The position numbers were made by a program, and so were the translations under genes. Shown here piece after piece: positions 1-7,849 of a stretch of 10,671 nucleotides of DNA. The notes under the pieces were generated by a model. That model was not told where the DNA came from, did no database searches, and saw only the letters and a list, made by a program, of their open reading frames with translations. Where the stretch lies: contig JAHZIU010000264.1 in NCBI GenBank assembly GCA_022601315.1, positions 1 through 10,671 on the forward strand. The letters are read 5' to 3'. This DNA comes from Betaproteobacteria bacterium. GTDB lineage: Bacteria; Pseudomonadota; Gammaproteobacteria; Burkholderiales; Nitrosomonadaceae. The first letter of the stretch is position 1. Each line of letters starts with the position of its first letter.

Positions 1-129
1 CATGCCACCTTATCATTTAAACATAAACAGGAAATATGGCTAAATGCACTTGGCGCTTGTACACCATCACATAATATTTGCAGTCATACTTCACATTAAG
101 ATTCTCAATTTTTGAATATTCGCAACCAG

Positions 130-158
130 TGGAAATATATTTTGCACAGGCATATACT
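130..158 (+). promoter_or_regulatory. Candidate sigma70-type promoter for the first gene block
   Basis: A TGGAAA hexamer at 130-135 (4 of 6 consensus) lies 17 bases before TATACT at 153-158 (5 of 6). This would start transcription near 165, giving a leader of about 43 bases before the ATG at 208. Nothing else in bases 1-207 looks like a gene; the only possible reading frame there, a 12-codon frame starting at 36, is too short to claim. The call rests on consensus matching alone. Confidence 0.4.
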
Positions 159-170
159 TATGTCAGTGAT

Positions 171-185
171 TGGCTGAATAAGCCA
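171..185 (+). promoter_or_regulatory. Small hairpin just upstream of the ribosome binding site
   Basis: TGGCT (171-175) and AGCCA (181-185) are perfect inverted repeats around a 5-base loop. The strong Shine-Dalgarno AAGGAGGT follows at 193-200, 7 bases before the ATG. The hairpin would form at the 5' end of the predicted transcript and could stabilise it or tune translation. A 5-bp stem is common by chance, so a function is only a suggestion. Confidence 0.25.
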
Positions 186-207
186 TAAACATAAGGAGGT
201 TTCCATA

Positions 208-693
208 ATGGACACTCACGGTCAGCGAGGTCTGTGTCTGTATTCGCTGCTCTATAGCATTCCTTTGCTATTTACCGGATTAACAGCACCTGCTGCGTTT
301 GCAGATCTGCGTTGCACTATCAATGCCGAACGTTCAGAATGTAGCGCACTTCCTATCATCCGCCATGCAACCATTGATCTTACCGCCTTGCAATTTGATC
401 TGCATGCGCAGTATGAAGCCTGCTTCAGTATCAGAAACGTACACATACAAGGACGCGTTCTGCAAAGCGTACAAACGGACAAAATTCGGAAGTATGAGTT
501 ACTTGGTGAAACCTATGAACCTGTAACAGACTTTATCCCCTTCCCTAGAACTATTGCTTATATCGTATTAGAGACATTAAGCGGCATTGGTAGCTTCACC
601 GATGTCTGGTCAGCACAGCAACTGCCACATCATCCGCTACCTTCGCTGTTAACAGTCCCCGTTAGTTGTCGGGAATATAAAAAGGAGCTTTAA
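208..693 (+). CDS. Small secreted four-cysteine protein of unknown function
   Basis: I do not recognise this 161-residue protein. The start is set by a near-perfect Shine-Dalgarno (AAGGAGGT, 7-base spacing). Residues 1-32 look like a Sec signal peptide: one Arg, a hydrophobic core at about 9-26, and an AFA cleavage motif before Asp33. There is no twin-arginine motif. The mature protein of about 129 residues has four cysteines (36, 45, 72, 154), enough for two disulfides, which fits an extracytoplasmic location. It has several histidines (53, 66 and a pair near 141) but no known copper motif. The stop is followed after one base by the next ATG, so the two are translationally linked, and the tyrosinase lies 344 bases downstream. 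By analogy with Streptomyces MelC1 (an exported copper-delivery partner encoded before tyrosinase MelC2) it could be an accessory protein. I see no MelC1 sequence similarity, so this is a positional guess. Confidence 0.85.
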   Translation: MDTHGQRGLCLYSLLYSIPLLFTGLTAPAAFADLRCTINAERSECSALPIIRHATIDLTALQFDLHAQYEACFSIRNVHIQGRVLQSVQTDKIRKYELLGETYEPVTDFIPFPRTIAYIVLETLSGIGSFTDVWSAQQLPHHPLPSLLTVPVSCREYKKEL

Positions 694-694
694 A

Positions 695-898
695 ATGACT
701 TCAATTACTGAAACACATCATAATAAAACCATTGATATTCTGGATAATAAGCTGCTTTCAATTGAGGGCAAGTCCATTCCTCTTGATTTTGATCATGAAA
801 CGGGCAAATGGTCAACGCATTTACTGCCTTACGCGCAGTATGATGATCTGATTGTCATGGCCAAACAAATTATTGATGATTCGGAAGAATTTAATTGA
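695..898 (+). CDS. 67-residue acidic protein, unknown function
   Basis: The ATG at 695 sits one base after the TAA of the preceding gene, with AAGGAGC about 8 bases upstream, a typical arrangement for coupled translation. The protein is short, charged and lacks a signal peptide or membrane segment, so it should stay in the cytoplasm. The N-terminus has a His pair (residues 8-9). The middle reads GKSIPLDFDHETGK (residues 25-38), a beta-hairpin-like pattern, and the C-terminal 20 residues look helical and acidic (DDLIVMAKQIIDDSEEF). The central segment closely resembles part of the linker of the large oxidase encoded downstream (codons at 5147-5188). I recognise no family. Roles as a chaperone or maturation partner for the adjacent tyrosinase are possible but unsupported by any motif. 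Codon use and the ribosome binding site argue for a real gene. Confidence 0.75.
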   Translation: MTSITETHHNKTIDILDNKLLSIEGKSIPLDFDHETGKWSTHLLPYAQYDDLIVMAKQIIDDSEEFN

Positions 899-973
899 AC
901 CAAACATCATCCGCAAACGATCGTAATGCGTTGCGAGAAGCCATATGTCAGCGTTAGATTTACGTCTCCAGTT

Positions 974-988
974 GCCTCCGGCTTTTTT
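974..988 (+). terminator. Weak terminator-like GCC/GGC hairpin with T run
   Basis: GCC (974-976), loop TCC and GGC (980-982) are followed by six T residues (983-988). The stem is only 3 bp, so any termination would be weak and probably partial. A second dyad, CGCAA(A)CG at 912-919 with CGTTGCG at 929-935, lies upstream without a T run. The 139-base gap therefore may either attenuate transcription into the tyrosinase or do nothing. Confidence 0.2.
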
Positions 989-1037
989 GCGGTGCTATTT
1001 ATAAAAACTAATACTCGTTTCAATTGGAGGAAATATA

Positions 1038-2540
1038 ATGGCCATTCGTAAAGATGCAAACACACTCTCTTCAGCTGAAAGACAAGCATTTATTGATGCT
1101 GTATATATTCTAAAACAAAGTGGTTTTTATGATCAGCTGGTACTTCGCCACGCCAATACACCAATGCTCTCCATTCACCGTAGCCCAGCTTTTTTACCCT
1201 GGCACCGACGCTTTATTTTTGATTTTGAACGCGAATTGCAAAGAGTCTCAGGTAACCCCAATCTGGGTCTACCTTATTGGAATTGGCCAAGCGGAGGCCC
1301 CAGTGCTTCAATGTGGAACGATGACCTGCTCGGTGGTGATGGCAATGCATCCACTGGCATTGTCGAATTTGGGCCATTCCGCGCGGGCCAATGGCGTATC
1401 ATTAATTCAAGTGGCGCCACTACCGGCCCACTGAGACGCCTTTTTGGTCGATCAGGCATTAGCAGCTTACCGACACAAGCTCAAATAGACCAAGTACTCA
1501 GTGTCACGCCTTACGACAGCACTCCCTGGAATACTAACAGTTCACCCAGCTTTCGCAACCAACTGGAAGGTTGGATGGGCCCCAATCTTCATAATCGCGG
1601 TCATGTGTGGGTCGGTGGCTCTATGTCACCCATGACATCACCCAATGATCCAGTGTTTTTCATGCACCATTGCATGGTTGATAAACTATGGCATGAATGG
1701 CAGCTACGTTTTCCCAATCAAGGTTACCTGCCCGTCTCGGGTGGTCAGTTTGGTCAGAATTTAACCGATCCCATGGCAGGCACACCCAATAGTTCTGTAG
1801 GTTCAAGACCTATTGATATGCTGGATAGCACTGCACTGGGTATTGAATACGATCAACTGTTACCGGGCACACCACAATCACCACCCTCTCAAAATATCGT
1901 CATTCTCGTACCGAATGCGCCTCCCAGCAATGGCCGCATCGCTCAATCAGGAGAAATAGATTTGTTTGAATTCACGCTGGATCGTTTCAGCCAAGTTACC
2001 TTAGAGACTACGGGTAATTCAGACACGGTAATGACTTTGTTCGGCCCGAACAACCCTACGCTACAAGTAGCCTTGAATGACGATGGCGGAAACAATTTTA
2101 ATAGTCGTATTTCAATAGCATTGTCGGCAGGCACTTACCAAGTATCAATTCGACTATACAATTCGGACCGTACCGGCGATTACCACATCCAGCTTCGTAC
2201 AGATACCAGCACAACGCCCACACCCACTATTCCAGCTCTTACTGTCAATGATCCGGCTCTAAATGCTGAGATAACTACTGATCGAGAAAGCGATCTATAT
2301 CAAATCACAATTGATACTGCAGGTAGCTATTTGATAGAAACACGTGGCACAACGGATATGTTCTTGTCATTATTTGGGCCAAACAACCAAACTACGTTGA
2401 TTGCCAGCGATGACGACAATGGTATTGGCTTGAATTCCAGACTCACATTACAGCTTGATGTTGGCGTTTATTATGCCAGGGTGCGTCACTACTCCACTTT
2501 TGGTCGTGGTGCTTACCAAATCGGGATCACCAGTTCTTAA
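1038..2540 (+). CDS. Tyrosinase (type 3 copper oxidase) with two C-terminal PPC domains
   Basis: This is a binuclear copper enzyme expected to oxidise phenols and catechols to o-quinones with O2. The start is fixed by GGAGG at 1026-1030, 7 bases before the ATG. The catalytic core is residues 1 to about 245. CuA ligands are His38, His47 and His56, the last within FLPWHRRF. CuB ligands are His185 and His189 (NLHNRGHVWVGG) plus the His pair 210-211 in DPVFFMHHCMVDKLW. Cys212 directly after that pair is worth noting. Residues about 284-387 and 399-498 are two bacterial pre-peptidase C-terminal (PPC) beta domains, each with an LFGPNN turn and an Asp-rich stretch, joined by a Thr/Pro linker (DTSTTPTPTIP). 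PPC domains usually occur on secreted proteins, yet there is no signal peptide, so export would need a partner or another route. At 500 residues it is longer than the roughly 280-300 of Streptomyces or Bacillus enzymes because of the PPC pair. Tyrosine hydroxylation versus catechol-only activity cannot be told from sequence. Confidence 0.93.
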   Translation: MAIRKDANTLSSAERQAFIDAVYILKQSGFYDQLVLRHANTPMLSIHRSPAFLPWHRRFIFDFERELQRVSGNPNLGLPYWNWPSGGPSASMWNDDLLGGDGNASTGIVEFGPFRAGQWRIINSSGATTGPLRRLFGRSGISSLPTQAQIDQVLSVTPYDSTPWNTNSSPSFRNQLEGWMGPNLHNRGHVWVGGSMSPMTSPNDPVFFMHHCMVDKLWHEWQLRFPNQGYLPVSGGQFGQNLTDPMAGTPNSSVGSRPIDMLDSTALGIEYDQLLPGTPQSPPSQNIVILVPNAPPSNGRIAQSGEIDLFEFTLDRFSQVTLETTGNSDTVMTLFGPNNPTLQVALNDDGGNNFNSRISIALSAGTYQVSIRLYNSDRTGDYHIQLRTDTSTTPTPTIPALTVNDPALNAEITTDRESDLYQITIDTAGSYLIETRGTTDMFLSLFGPNNQTTLIASDDDNGIGLNSRLTLQLDVGVYYARVRHYSTFGRGAYQIGITSS

Positions 2541-2838
2541 CCTTAGTATTGCACCAGCTGCTGGAATCTAAACATTGAACTGATTTGAATTGGGTTTGCT
2601 CGCGACACTTCAGCCATACTCGCAATTTTTCTGTCGTACAAAGAGCATGTGCGTTTAATCTGGATGTCCTGCCTTCTTTCATTTCGATACGACACAAATG
2701 CTTATCCGGGTCAAATAAGACCTAAAGCTGGGTCAATCTAGTGCATCCTATTTACTGCAGGGGTTTTCCAGTGTTTTAATCTTCTTTAATGCCACCTTTA
2801 GTGGGTGCATAATGACCCATTTTCTATTCTATGCAAAG

Positions 2839-2865
2839 CAATATATTAATATAATCAATATATTG
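2839..2865. repeat. Perfect 9-bp inverted repeat, two AATATATT boxes
   Basis: CAATATATT at 2839-2847 and AATATATTG at 2857-2865 are perfect inverted repeats with a 9-base spacer. Because AATATATT is itself palindromic, the same sequence also reads as two CAATATATT boxes in direct orientation, 17 bases apart. It could be a paired operator or simply AT-rich promoter DNA. Confidence 0.4.
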
Positions 2866-2889
2866 TAAAATTTCTCGATCCTGGCCCGA

Positions 2890-2924
2890 TTTATGCATAA
2901 AGATAACTATAGAATACAATTCTA
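2890..2924. promoter_or_regulatory. Two adjacent perfect palindromes, possible operator region
   Basis: TTTATGCATAAA at 2890-2901 is a perfect 12-bp palindrome. Nine bases later TAGAAT-ACA-ATTCTA at 2910-2924 is a perfect 15-bp dyad. A bulged GAGGAG/CTCCCTC hairpin follows at 2934-2949. Short dyads this close together resemble binding sites for dimeric regulators, but none matches an operator I can name. Confidence 0.3.
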
Positions 2925-3071
2925 GCATATAAAGAGGAGCTACTCCCTCGCTAATGGGGAAATTAACAATGTAGAAAATGACGAGAATAGAGTGCTAGTT
3001 TACATAAATGTCATGTCGACTTAGTGAAGATTTATAGTTAAGGAATCCTCTGCTAGACGGTTTTTCTTGGG

Positions 3072-3127
3072 CCATCCTTTTTTCATATTGTTGAAAGCAT
3101 TAGGATGGGTTATGACACTTCAGAAGT
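3072..3127 (+). promoter_or_regulatory. Dyads and weak promoter before the multicopper oxidase
   Basis: CCATCCT (3072-3078) and AGGATGG (3102-3108) are perfect 7-bp inverted repeats 23 bases apart. Within and beside them is a weak promoter-like pair, TTGTTG at 3088-3093 and TATGAC at 3111-3116 with 17-base spacing. An 11-bp dyad, ACTTCAGAAGT, follows at 3117-3127. If the promoter is real, the repeat straddles its -35 and spacer, a position where a repressor would compete with RNA polymerase. Confidence 0.25.
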
Positions 3128-3163
3128 AAGATGAGTGTTAGGGAACAGACAGGAGGAACTCCA

Positions 3164-6100
3164 ATGACAGTCCATACAACCCATTCATTTTTTACGCATA
3201 CTATTATTGTCGCTTCTGCTTCAATTATTTTATCCCTGCAAATATTATCTTTCCCAGTTTCCGCAAGCACGCAGCACACACTTCACCTGCATTCACCACT
3301 TGAATCAAAATTGCAGAAAAAAGTTGAACAAGCCGGATTCAAAATAAGTGGCCATGAAAAAGGTGGTGGACCGATGATGCTCGCGGATACTGGCGAGCAC
3401 AGTCATGTCACCCATAAGACACAGGCATGCCCAACTTCGGCGTCGGTTAAAACATACGATGTAGCAGCTATCCAAGTGACTATAGTATTAAACCGCTGGG
3501 GTGATCGCGATCCTGACGGATATATGTACGTTATTAAAGAAAATATTCCGGCTGTGCGACAGCAAGAATCTGCAGCAACTGATGCCCATTTTGCAAAAGG
3601 TTTTGGACTCACACCCGGACTAGGCGGCGATCCTATACAACCGCTGGTTATACGAGCCAATATTGGAGATTGTGTTCGCATCACTTTTACAAATCTTACT
3701 CATGAAGGCGATAACAAGAAAGCGCGTCCCGCAAGCTTTCATGTCCACGGTACAGATTTTATTCTCAAGGATTCAGGCAAGCCTGCATTGTCAACTGATC
3801 CCAATTCAATTGCACTGCCTGGACAGACTATTCATCTAGAGTGGTATGTTGACCCTGACTATTATGAGGAAAATACACATTATTTACATTCCCACGGGCC
3901 TAATATGCGGTGGTTAATTAGCCATGGGCTGATAGGTGCCATGATTGTTGAACCCGTCGGATCAGAATACTTTAATCCCCGTGATGGCAGTTCATTGTGT
4001 ACCGCCCAGTCTGCTCGTGTTTCGGTCTGCAAAAGCTCGTGGGATGCAATGATTTCACCTGGAGACAACAGCAGTGACTTTCGTGAGTTTACAATGGTTT
4101 ATCATGAAATCGGCAACGAGCAATACCTACCTGTATCAAAGGATGGAAAAAAGAATTTGTTTATTGATCCTCTAACGGGCAGCTATAAACCCAACGGACG
4201 CGCTATTAATTACCGTAGCGAATCGTTCTGGCGACGACTGGGAGAAGCTGAAGTTATGGCAAAGGTGTTAGATCTTAAACCCGACTCCAGCACAGATCAT
4301 TCTCCAGACGCTCCGGCTTATCACCATGAATCAGAAAAAGCGCAAAAGATCTGGAAGGAAATTAATGCCGGCCTCATTGGTAATTTGAATAACTTTGCAG
4401 ATGAGTCTCAAACCTATGGAACCTACGCATTTGGTGACCCAGCCACACCAATTCCTCGCTCCTACTTAGGAGATCCGACCAAATTTCGTATTGTGCATGG
4501 TGGCAGTGAAACGTTTCATGTACCCCATCTGCATGGCGGTGGCATTCAATGGCAGCGTCAACCCAAAGTTGGAAAGAATGGACCCAATCCAGACTACACA
4601 CCAATTGATGCTGGCTTAAAAAAACATTTTACCAGCCGTATGCCGAGCTCCGGGAATGATGCTCAGACTATTGGACCGTCAGAAACCTATGATCTAGAAG
4701 TCGGTTGCGGCAGCGGAGGATGCCAGCAAGTCACAGGCGATTTTCTTTTCCATTGCCACGTTGCATCTCATTATATATCAGGGATGTGGCATTTCTGGCG
4801 GGTATACAACACTTTGCAAAACGACAGCAGTGCTGACAAGCAAGATTATGAAATCAACAAAACGGATGAACTGGGTAGATTGGCCGAATTACCGGACAGA
4901 AAAAACGGCAAATCACCTGCGGTTACCTCAAAAGAACTCATTAATAAAACAGTCACTTTTGCGGGTCAATCAATCAAAATTACAAATTCCAACTTAAAAA
5001 ATATTGTCGAAATACAATTGCCACCACGTGGCAGAACGAAAACGATGCAAGACGCTGCAGTTTTCGACTGGAAACGCCAAGGTCTGATGTATATGAATGA
5101 GCCGGAAAGTAAACATGTTTGGCCAAATTTTGCCTCACGTAATCCCGGCAAACGCATTCCTCTTAAATTTGACCCTCAAACTGGCAAACTGGCTTTTCCA
5201 ACATTGCGACCGCATTTGGGAAAACGCCCACCCTTTGCACCGAATCACGGCCCCGCGCCTTACCTGGAACCTACAGACCATGTTCGGGCCGAACCTGCAG
5301 CACCCGGTGCCAATGGACCGGACAGCTTATGTCCGAGTGGTGCACCAAGAAGACACTATAAAATTCATGCGATACAAACACCTATTCAAGTAACAGATGA
5401 CATCACTGACAGTCAGGGTATGTTATTTGTTGTCAAAGAAAACGAGGCCCGTGCTCGTTCTGATCCAGAGTTCAAGGTGCCCTTAGCCATTCGCGCAAAT
5501 CAAGGTGATTGTGTAGATCTAATACTTGTTAATGAGCTGGAAGAAACAGGTGAACTCGCAGAGCTGAGTAAAACCAATATTCACCAGCATTTCTTTTCTT
5601 TTGATGTACAAGCTTCAGATGGCGTGATTTCCGGTGCTTCCTTTGAGCAATCACCGCGCCCAATTTATGACAACGGGATGAGTTTTCCAATCATGCGAGA
5701 TGTGGCACAAGGCGCAACGCGTATCCGCATCAGTGATACATCCTCATTTCACCCCGGTACAGTCGTAGCAATTGGCATCGATCAAAACACCGATGTATTC
5801 GAAACAGCTGTGATTGATACGATTGACTCAAGTGGTAACATTCTGAATCTGAGAGAACCACTTAAACATGCGCACAATAAGAATGAACGCGTTAGCGTGG
5901 AATTTGTACGTTATCGATGGTTTGCAGAACGTCAAACGGGCGCAAGCTATTTTCATGACCATGTTGACGCGCTGAAGCGATGGGGACACGGACTATTCGG
6001 CGCAATTATTGCGGAACCCAGAGGATCAACTTATCATCATCCTCTTAGCGGCGAGGAGACATTGAGTGGCCCCATTATGGATATCCATGTGGATGCAAAC

Positions 6101-7840
6101 CAGACTGTATTGCCTGGCTTAAAAGGTAGTTTCCGTGAATTCGTTGCATTCTTTACTGATCGCAGTCAAACGACAGGAAGCCCCACCCAGGAAGGTCGCA
6201 AACAAAAAAATACAGGTTCGGTTAATCTCAGAGCGGAACCATTAGGGGCCGGCACATCCCGAGGAGATGGTCCAGATCATTTAGCATTGAGCAGCATAGC
6301 ATATGGCGATCCAGCAACACCGTTGTATCAAGCCTATACTGGTGATCCAATAATTTTCCGTCTGCTAACTACGGCAACCGAAGAAATTCATCCATTTCAT
6401 ATAACCGGCCATCATTTTCGCTGGGAACGTTTTCAGGAAAATTCACCGCCATTAACCGTTTATGGTGTTGGTATCTCTGAGCGATTTAATGCCTATATAG
6501 AAGCCGCTGGTGGCGCTGCAGAAAAACCGGGGGATTATTTATATTACAACGGAACGCAACGGCATTTCCGCGATGGTGTTTGGGGTATTCTTCGCGTTTT
6601 TGATTCATTGCAATCTGCTCTTAAACCATTGCCGGGACGCGAACCATCCACAGCAGAAGGAATTTTCCCAGGTCTCATTGGAGCAATTGATATTCCACCT
6701 TCTGCTCAAGACCCAGGTAATCCCTGCCCGGCTGATGCAGAAGTCAAACATTTTGACGTTTCAGCAATTGATAAAGCGCTTTTACTGAATAATCCGGCTA
6801 CAACATCGTCAGCCATCGATCAACGGGGGCAAATGTATGTATTGGATACTGATGTAGAAGCCGTTCTATCAGGTGAAAAGCAGGCTAATCCACTGGTTAT
6901 CCGCGCCAATAGCGGAGACTGTATCACCGTAAAACTGACTAATCTGACGAAGAAACAACATGCATCGTTTCATCTGGATAGCCCATCGTTTGATCCCCAA
7001 GGATCATTGGGTATTACACTCGGGTTAAATCCAGAACAAACGGTTCCACCCCATAGGGATGAAAACCTGCCACCAGCAAGCCGAACTTATCGCTATTTTG
7101 CTGATGAAGAACTCGGCGCTGTATTGATCCGCGATTTTGGTAGTCCACTGAAAAGTGGCGTCAAAGGATTATATGGCGCACTTATCGTGGAACCCAAAGG
7201 GTCGACCTACGTTGATCCATATACTGGTTTGCCTTTAACCAGTGGTGTAGAAGCGGTCATTCAAAATCCAGATATAGCAGATTTCCGCGAATTCGTGTTG
7301 GTCTATCATGATGCTGATCCAGATATAGGCACATTTGTCATGCCATACAATGAAGAAGTAGACAAAATGACACTGGTCAATTATCGGGCAGAGCCGGTTA
7401 AAAAACGACTGAGTCAGTTCGGGCTTATTAGCGATAAAGACCGGTTTGATAATGACAGCGATATGGAGCAAGCGCGAGCTGTATATAACAGCAATCATTT
7501 TGGAGATCCTCAGACCAATGTATTTTCTGTTTTTTCAGGTGATCCCGTACGTTTTCGCATCATCAGCGGATACAGTGAGCAACCCCAGATGTTTTCTCTG
7601 GAAGCCCATGAATGGGAATTGACGCCGGATATTCCAGGGTCCGACCGTGTCAGCTCGCGTTATCTGCCATCCACCGGTGTTCTTAATGTGCGTATTCCCA
7701 GTGCGGGTGGGCCCAATAAGCATACAGGTGATTTTATGTGGAGTAATCATCGGCAAACACATCAGAAGATTGGACAATGGGGGCTAATGCGCGTTCTGGC
7801 AACGGATGGTCATCCAGACCTTAAACCATTATCAGATTAA
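3164..7840 (+). CDS. Exported six-cupredoxin-domain multicopper oxidase
   Basis: A 1558-residue oxidase that should couple substrate oxidation to O2 reduction. I chose the ATG at 3164 over an in-frame ATG at 3131 because AGGAGG at 3151-3156 precedes it by 7 bases and the protein then begins with a signal peptide (about residues 1-35, ending PVSAS). Residues 36-85 are rich in His, Gly and Met. Three modules follow, each with two cupredoxin domains: about 85-560, 720-1155 and 1186-1550. Each opens with a CP motif (Cys89, 723, 1188), then IRANxGDC (Cys170, 783, 1253), GxxGAxIxEPxGS and GDPxT. Module 1 has all four copper motifs: HVH (193, 195), HSH (242, 244), HVPHLHG (452-458) and HCHVASHYISGM (530-541). 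Module 2 keeps HQH (807, 809), HDH (931, 933) and HPFHITG (1076-1082), but its last motif has lost Cys and Met. Module 3 is mostly degenerate. MnxG-type manganese oxidases and ceruloplasmin share six domains; the substrate is unknown. The linker at 560-720 occurs only once. Confidence 0.92.
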   Translation: MTVHTTHSFFTHTIIVASASIILSLQILSFPVSASTQHTLHLHSPLESKLQKKVEQAGFKISGHEKGGGPMMLADTGEHSHVTHKTQACPTSASVKTYDVAAIQVTIVLNRWGDRDPDGYMYVIKENIPAVRQQESAATDAHFAKGFGLTPGLGGDPIQPLVIRANIGDCVRITFTNLTHEGDNKKARPASFHVHGTDFILKDSGKPALSTDPNSIALPGQTIHLEWYVDPDYYEENTHYLHSHGPNMRWLISHGLIGAMIVEPVGSEYFNPRDGSSLCTAQSARVSVCKSSWDAMISPGDNSSDFREFTMVYHEIGNEQYLPVSKDGKKNLFIDPLTGSYKPNGRAINYRSESFWRRLGEAEVMAKVLDLKPDSSTDHSPDAPAYHHESEKAQKIWKEINAGLIGNLNNFADESQTYGTYAFGDPATPIPRSYLGDPTKFRIVHGGSETFHVPHLHGGGIQWQRQPKVGKNGPNPDYTPIDAGLKKHFTSRMPSSGNDAQTIGPSETYDLEVGCGSGGCQQVTGDFLFHCHVASHYISGMWHFWRVYNTLQNDSSADKQDYEINKTDELGRLAELPDRKNGKSPAVTSKELINKTVTFAGQSIKITNSNLKNIVEIQLPPRGRTKTMQDAAVFDWKRQGLMYMNEPESKHVWPNFASRNPGKRIPLKFDPQTGKLAFPTLRPHLGKRPPFAPNHGPAPYLEPTDHVRAEPAAPGANGPDSLCPSGAPRRHYKIHAIQTPIQVTDDITDSQGMLFVVKENEARARSDPEFKVPLAIRANQGDCVDLILVNELEETGELAELSKTNIHQHFFSFDVQASDGVISGASFEQSPRPIYDNGMSFPIMRDVAQGATRIRISDTSSFHPGTVVAIGIDQNTDVFETAVIDTIDSSGNILNLREPLKHAHNKNERVSVEFVRYRWFAERQTGASYFHDHVDALKRWGHGLFGAIIAEPRGSTYHHPLSGEETLSGPIMDIHVDANQTVLPGLKGSFREFVAFFTDRSQTTGSPTQEGRKQKNTGSVNLRAEPLGAGTSRGDGPDHLALSSIAYGDPATPLYQAYTGDPIIFRLLTTATEEIHPFHITGHHFRWERFQENSPPLTVYGVGISERFNAYIEAAGGAAEKPGDYLYYNGTQRHFRDGVWGILRVFDSLQSALKPLPGREPSTAEGIFPGLIGAIDIPPSAQDPGNPCPADAEVKHFDVSAIDKALLLNNPATTSSAIDQRGQMYVLDTDVEAVLSGEKQANPLVIRANSGDCITVKLTNLTKKQHASFHLDSPSFDPQGSLGITLGLNPEQTVPPHRDENLPPASRTYRYFADEELGAVLIRDFGSPLKSGVKGLYGALIVEPKGSTYVDPYTGLPLTSGVEAVIQNPDIADFREFVLVYHDADPDIGTFVMPYNEEVDKMTLVNYRAEPVKKRLSQFGLISDKDRFDNDSDMEQARAVYNSNHFGDPQTNVFSVFSGDPVRFRIISGYSEQPQMFSLEAHEWELTPDIPGSDRVSSRYLPSTGVLNVRIPSAGGPNKHTGDFMWSNHRQTHQKIGQWGLMRVLATDGHPDLKPLSD

Positions 7841-7849
7841 TCGCATATG

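Larger units (their letters stand above)
2541..3130. other. 590-base intergenic region with clustered dyads, no convincing gene
   Basis: No reading frame here has both a start with a ribosome binding site and coding character. The first part (2541-2800) has an open but unsupported 51-codon frame on the - strand (2527-2682, five Cys) that lacks a Shine-Dalgarno and overlaps the tyrosinase 3' end; it could be remnant DNA. From about 2830 the DNA becomes very AT-rich and holds several short perfect inverted repeats, listed separately, which suggests the control region for the large oxidase gene. No strong rho-independent terminator follows the tyrosinase. Confidence 0.5.

Noticed and set aside
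36..74. 12-codon reading frame in the leader, possible leader peptide
   Set aside because: It lies upstream of the proposed promoter and has no following attenuator structure or codon bias suggesting regulation.
682..693. C-terminal KKEL of the small secreted protein as a retention signal
   Set aside because: KDEL-type retention is a eukaryotic ER mechanism; the similarity is chance in a bacterial protein.
907..1089. 60-codon frame on the - strand across the tyrosinase start
   Set aside because: It runs antisense to the ribosome binding site and start of a certain gene and has no supporting features.
2527..2682. 51-codon cysteine-rich frame on the - strand
   Set aside because: It has no ribosome binding site, overlaps the tyrosinase 3' end and resembles no family I know; retained only as a note on the intergenic region.
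3131..3163. Earlier in-frame ATG at 3131 extending the oxidase by 11 residues
   Set aside because: It lacks a well-placed Shine-Dalgarno and would put charged residues before the signal peptide. The ATG at 3164 has AGGAGG at ideal spacing.
4966..5393. Overlapping frames of 63-98 codons inside the oxidase linker
   Set aside because: They lie entirely within the oxidase gene in other frames or on the other strand, have no protein-family resemblance, and are shadows.
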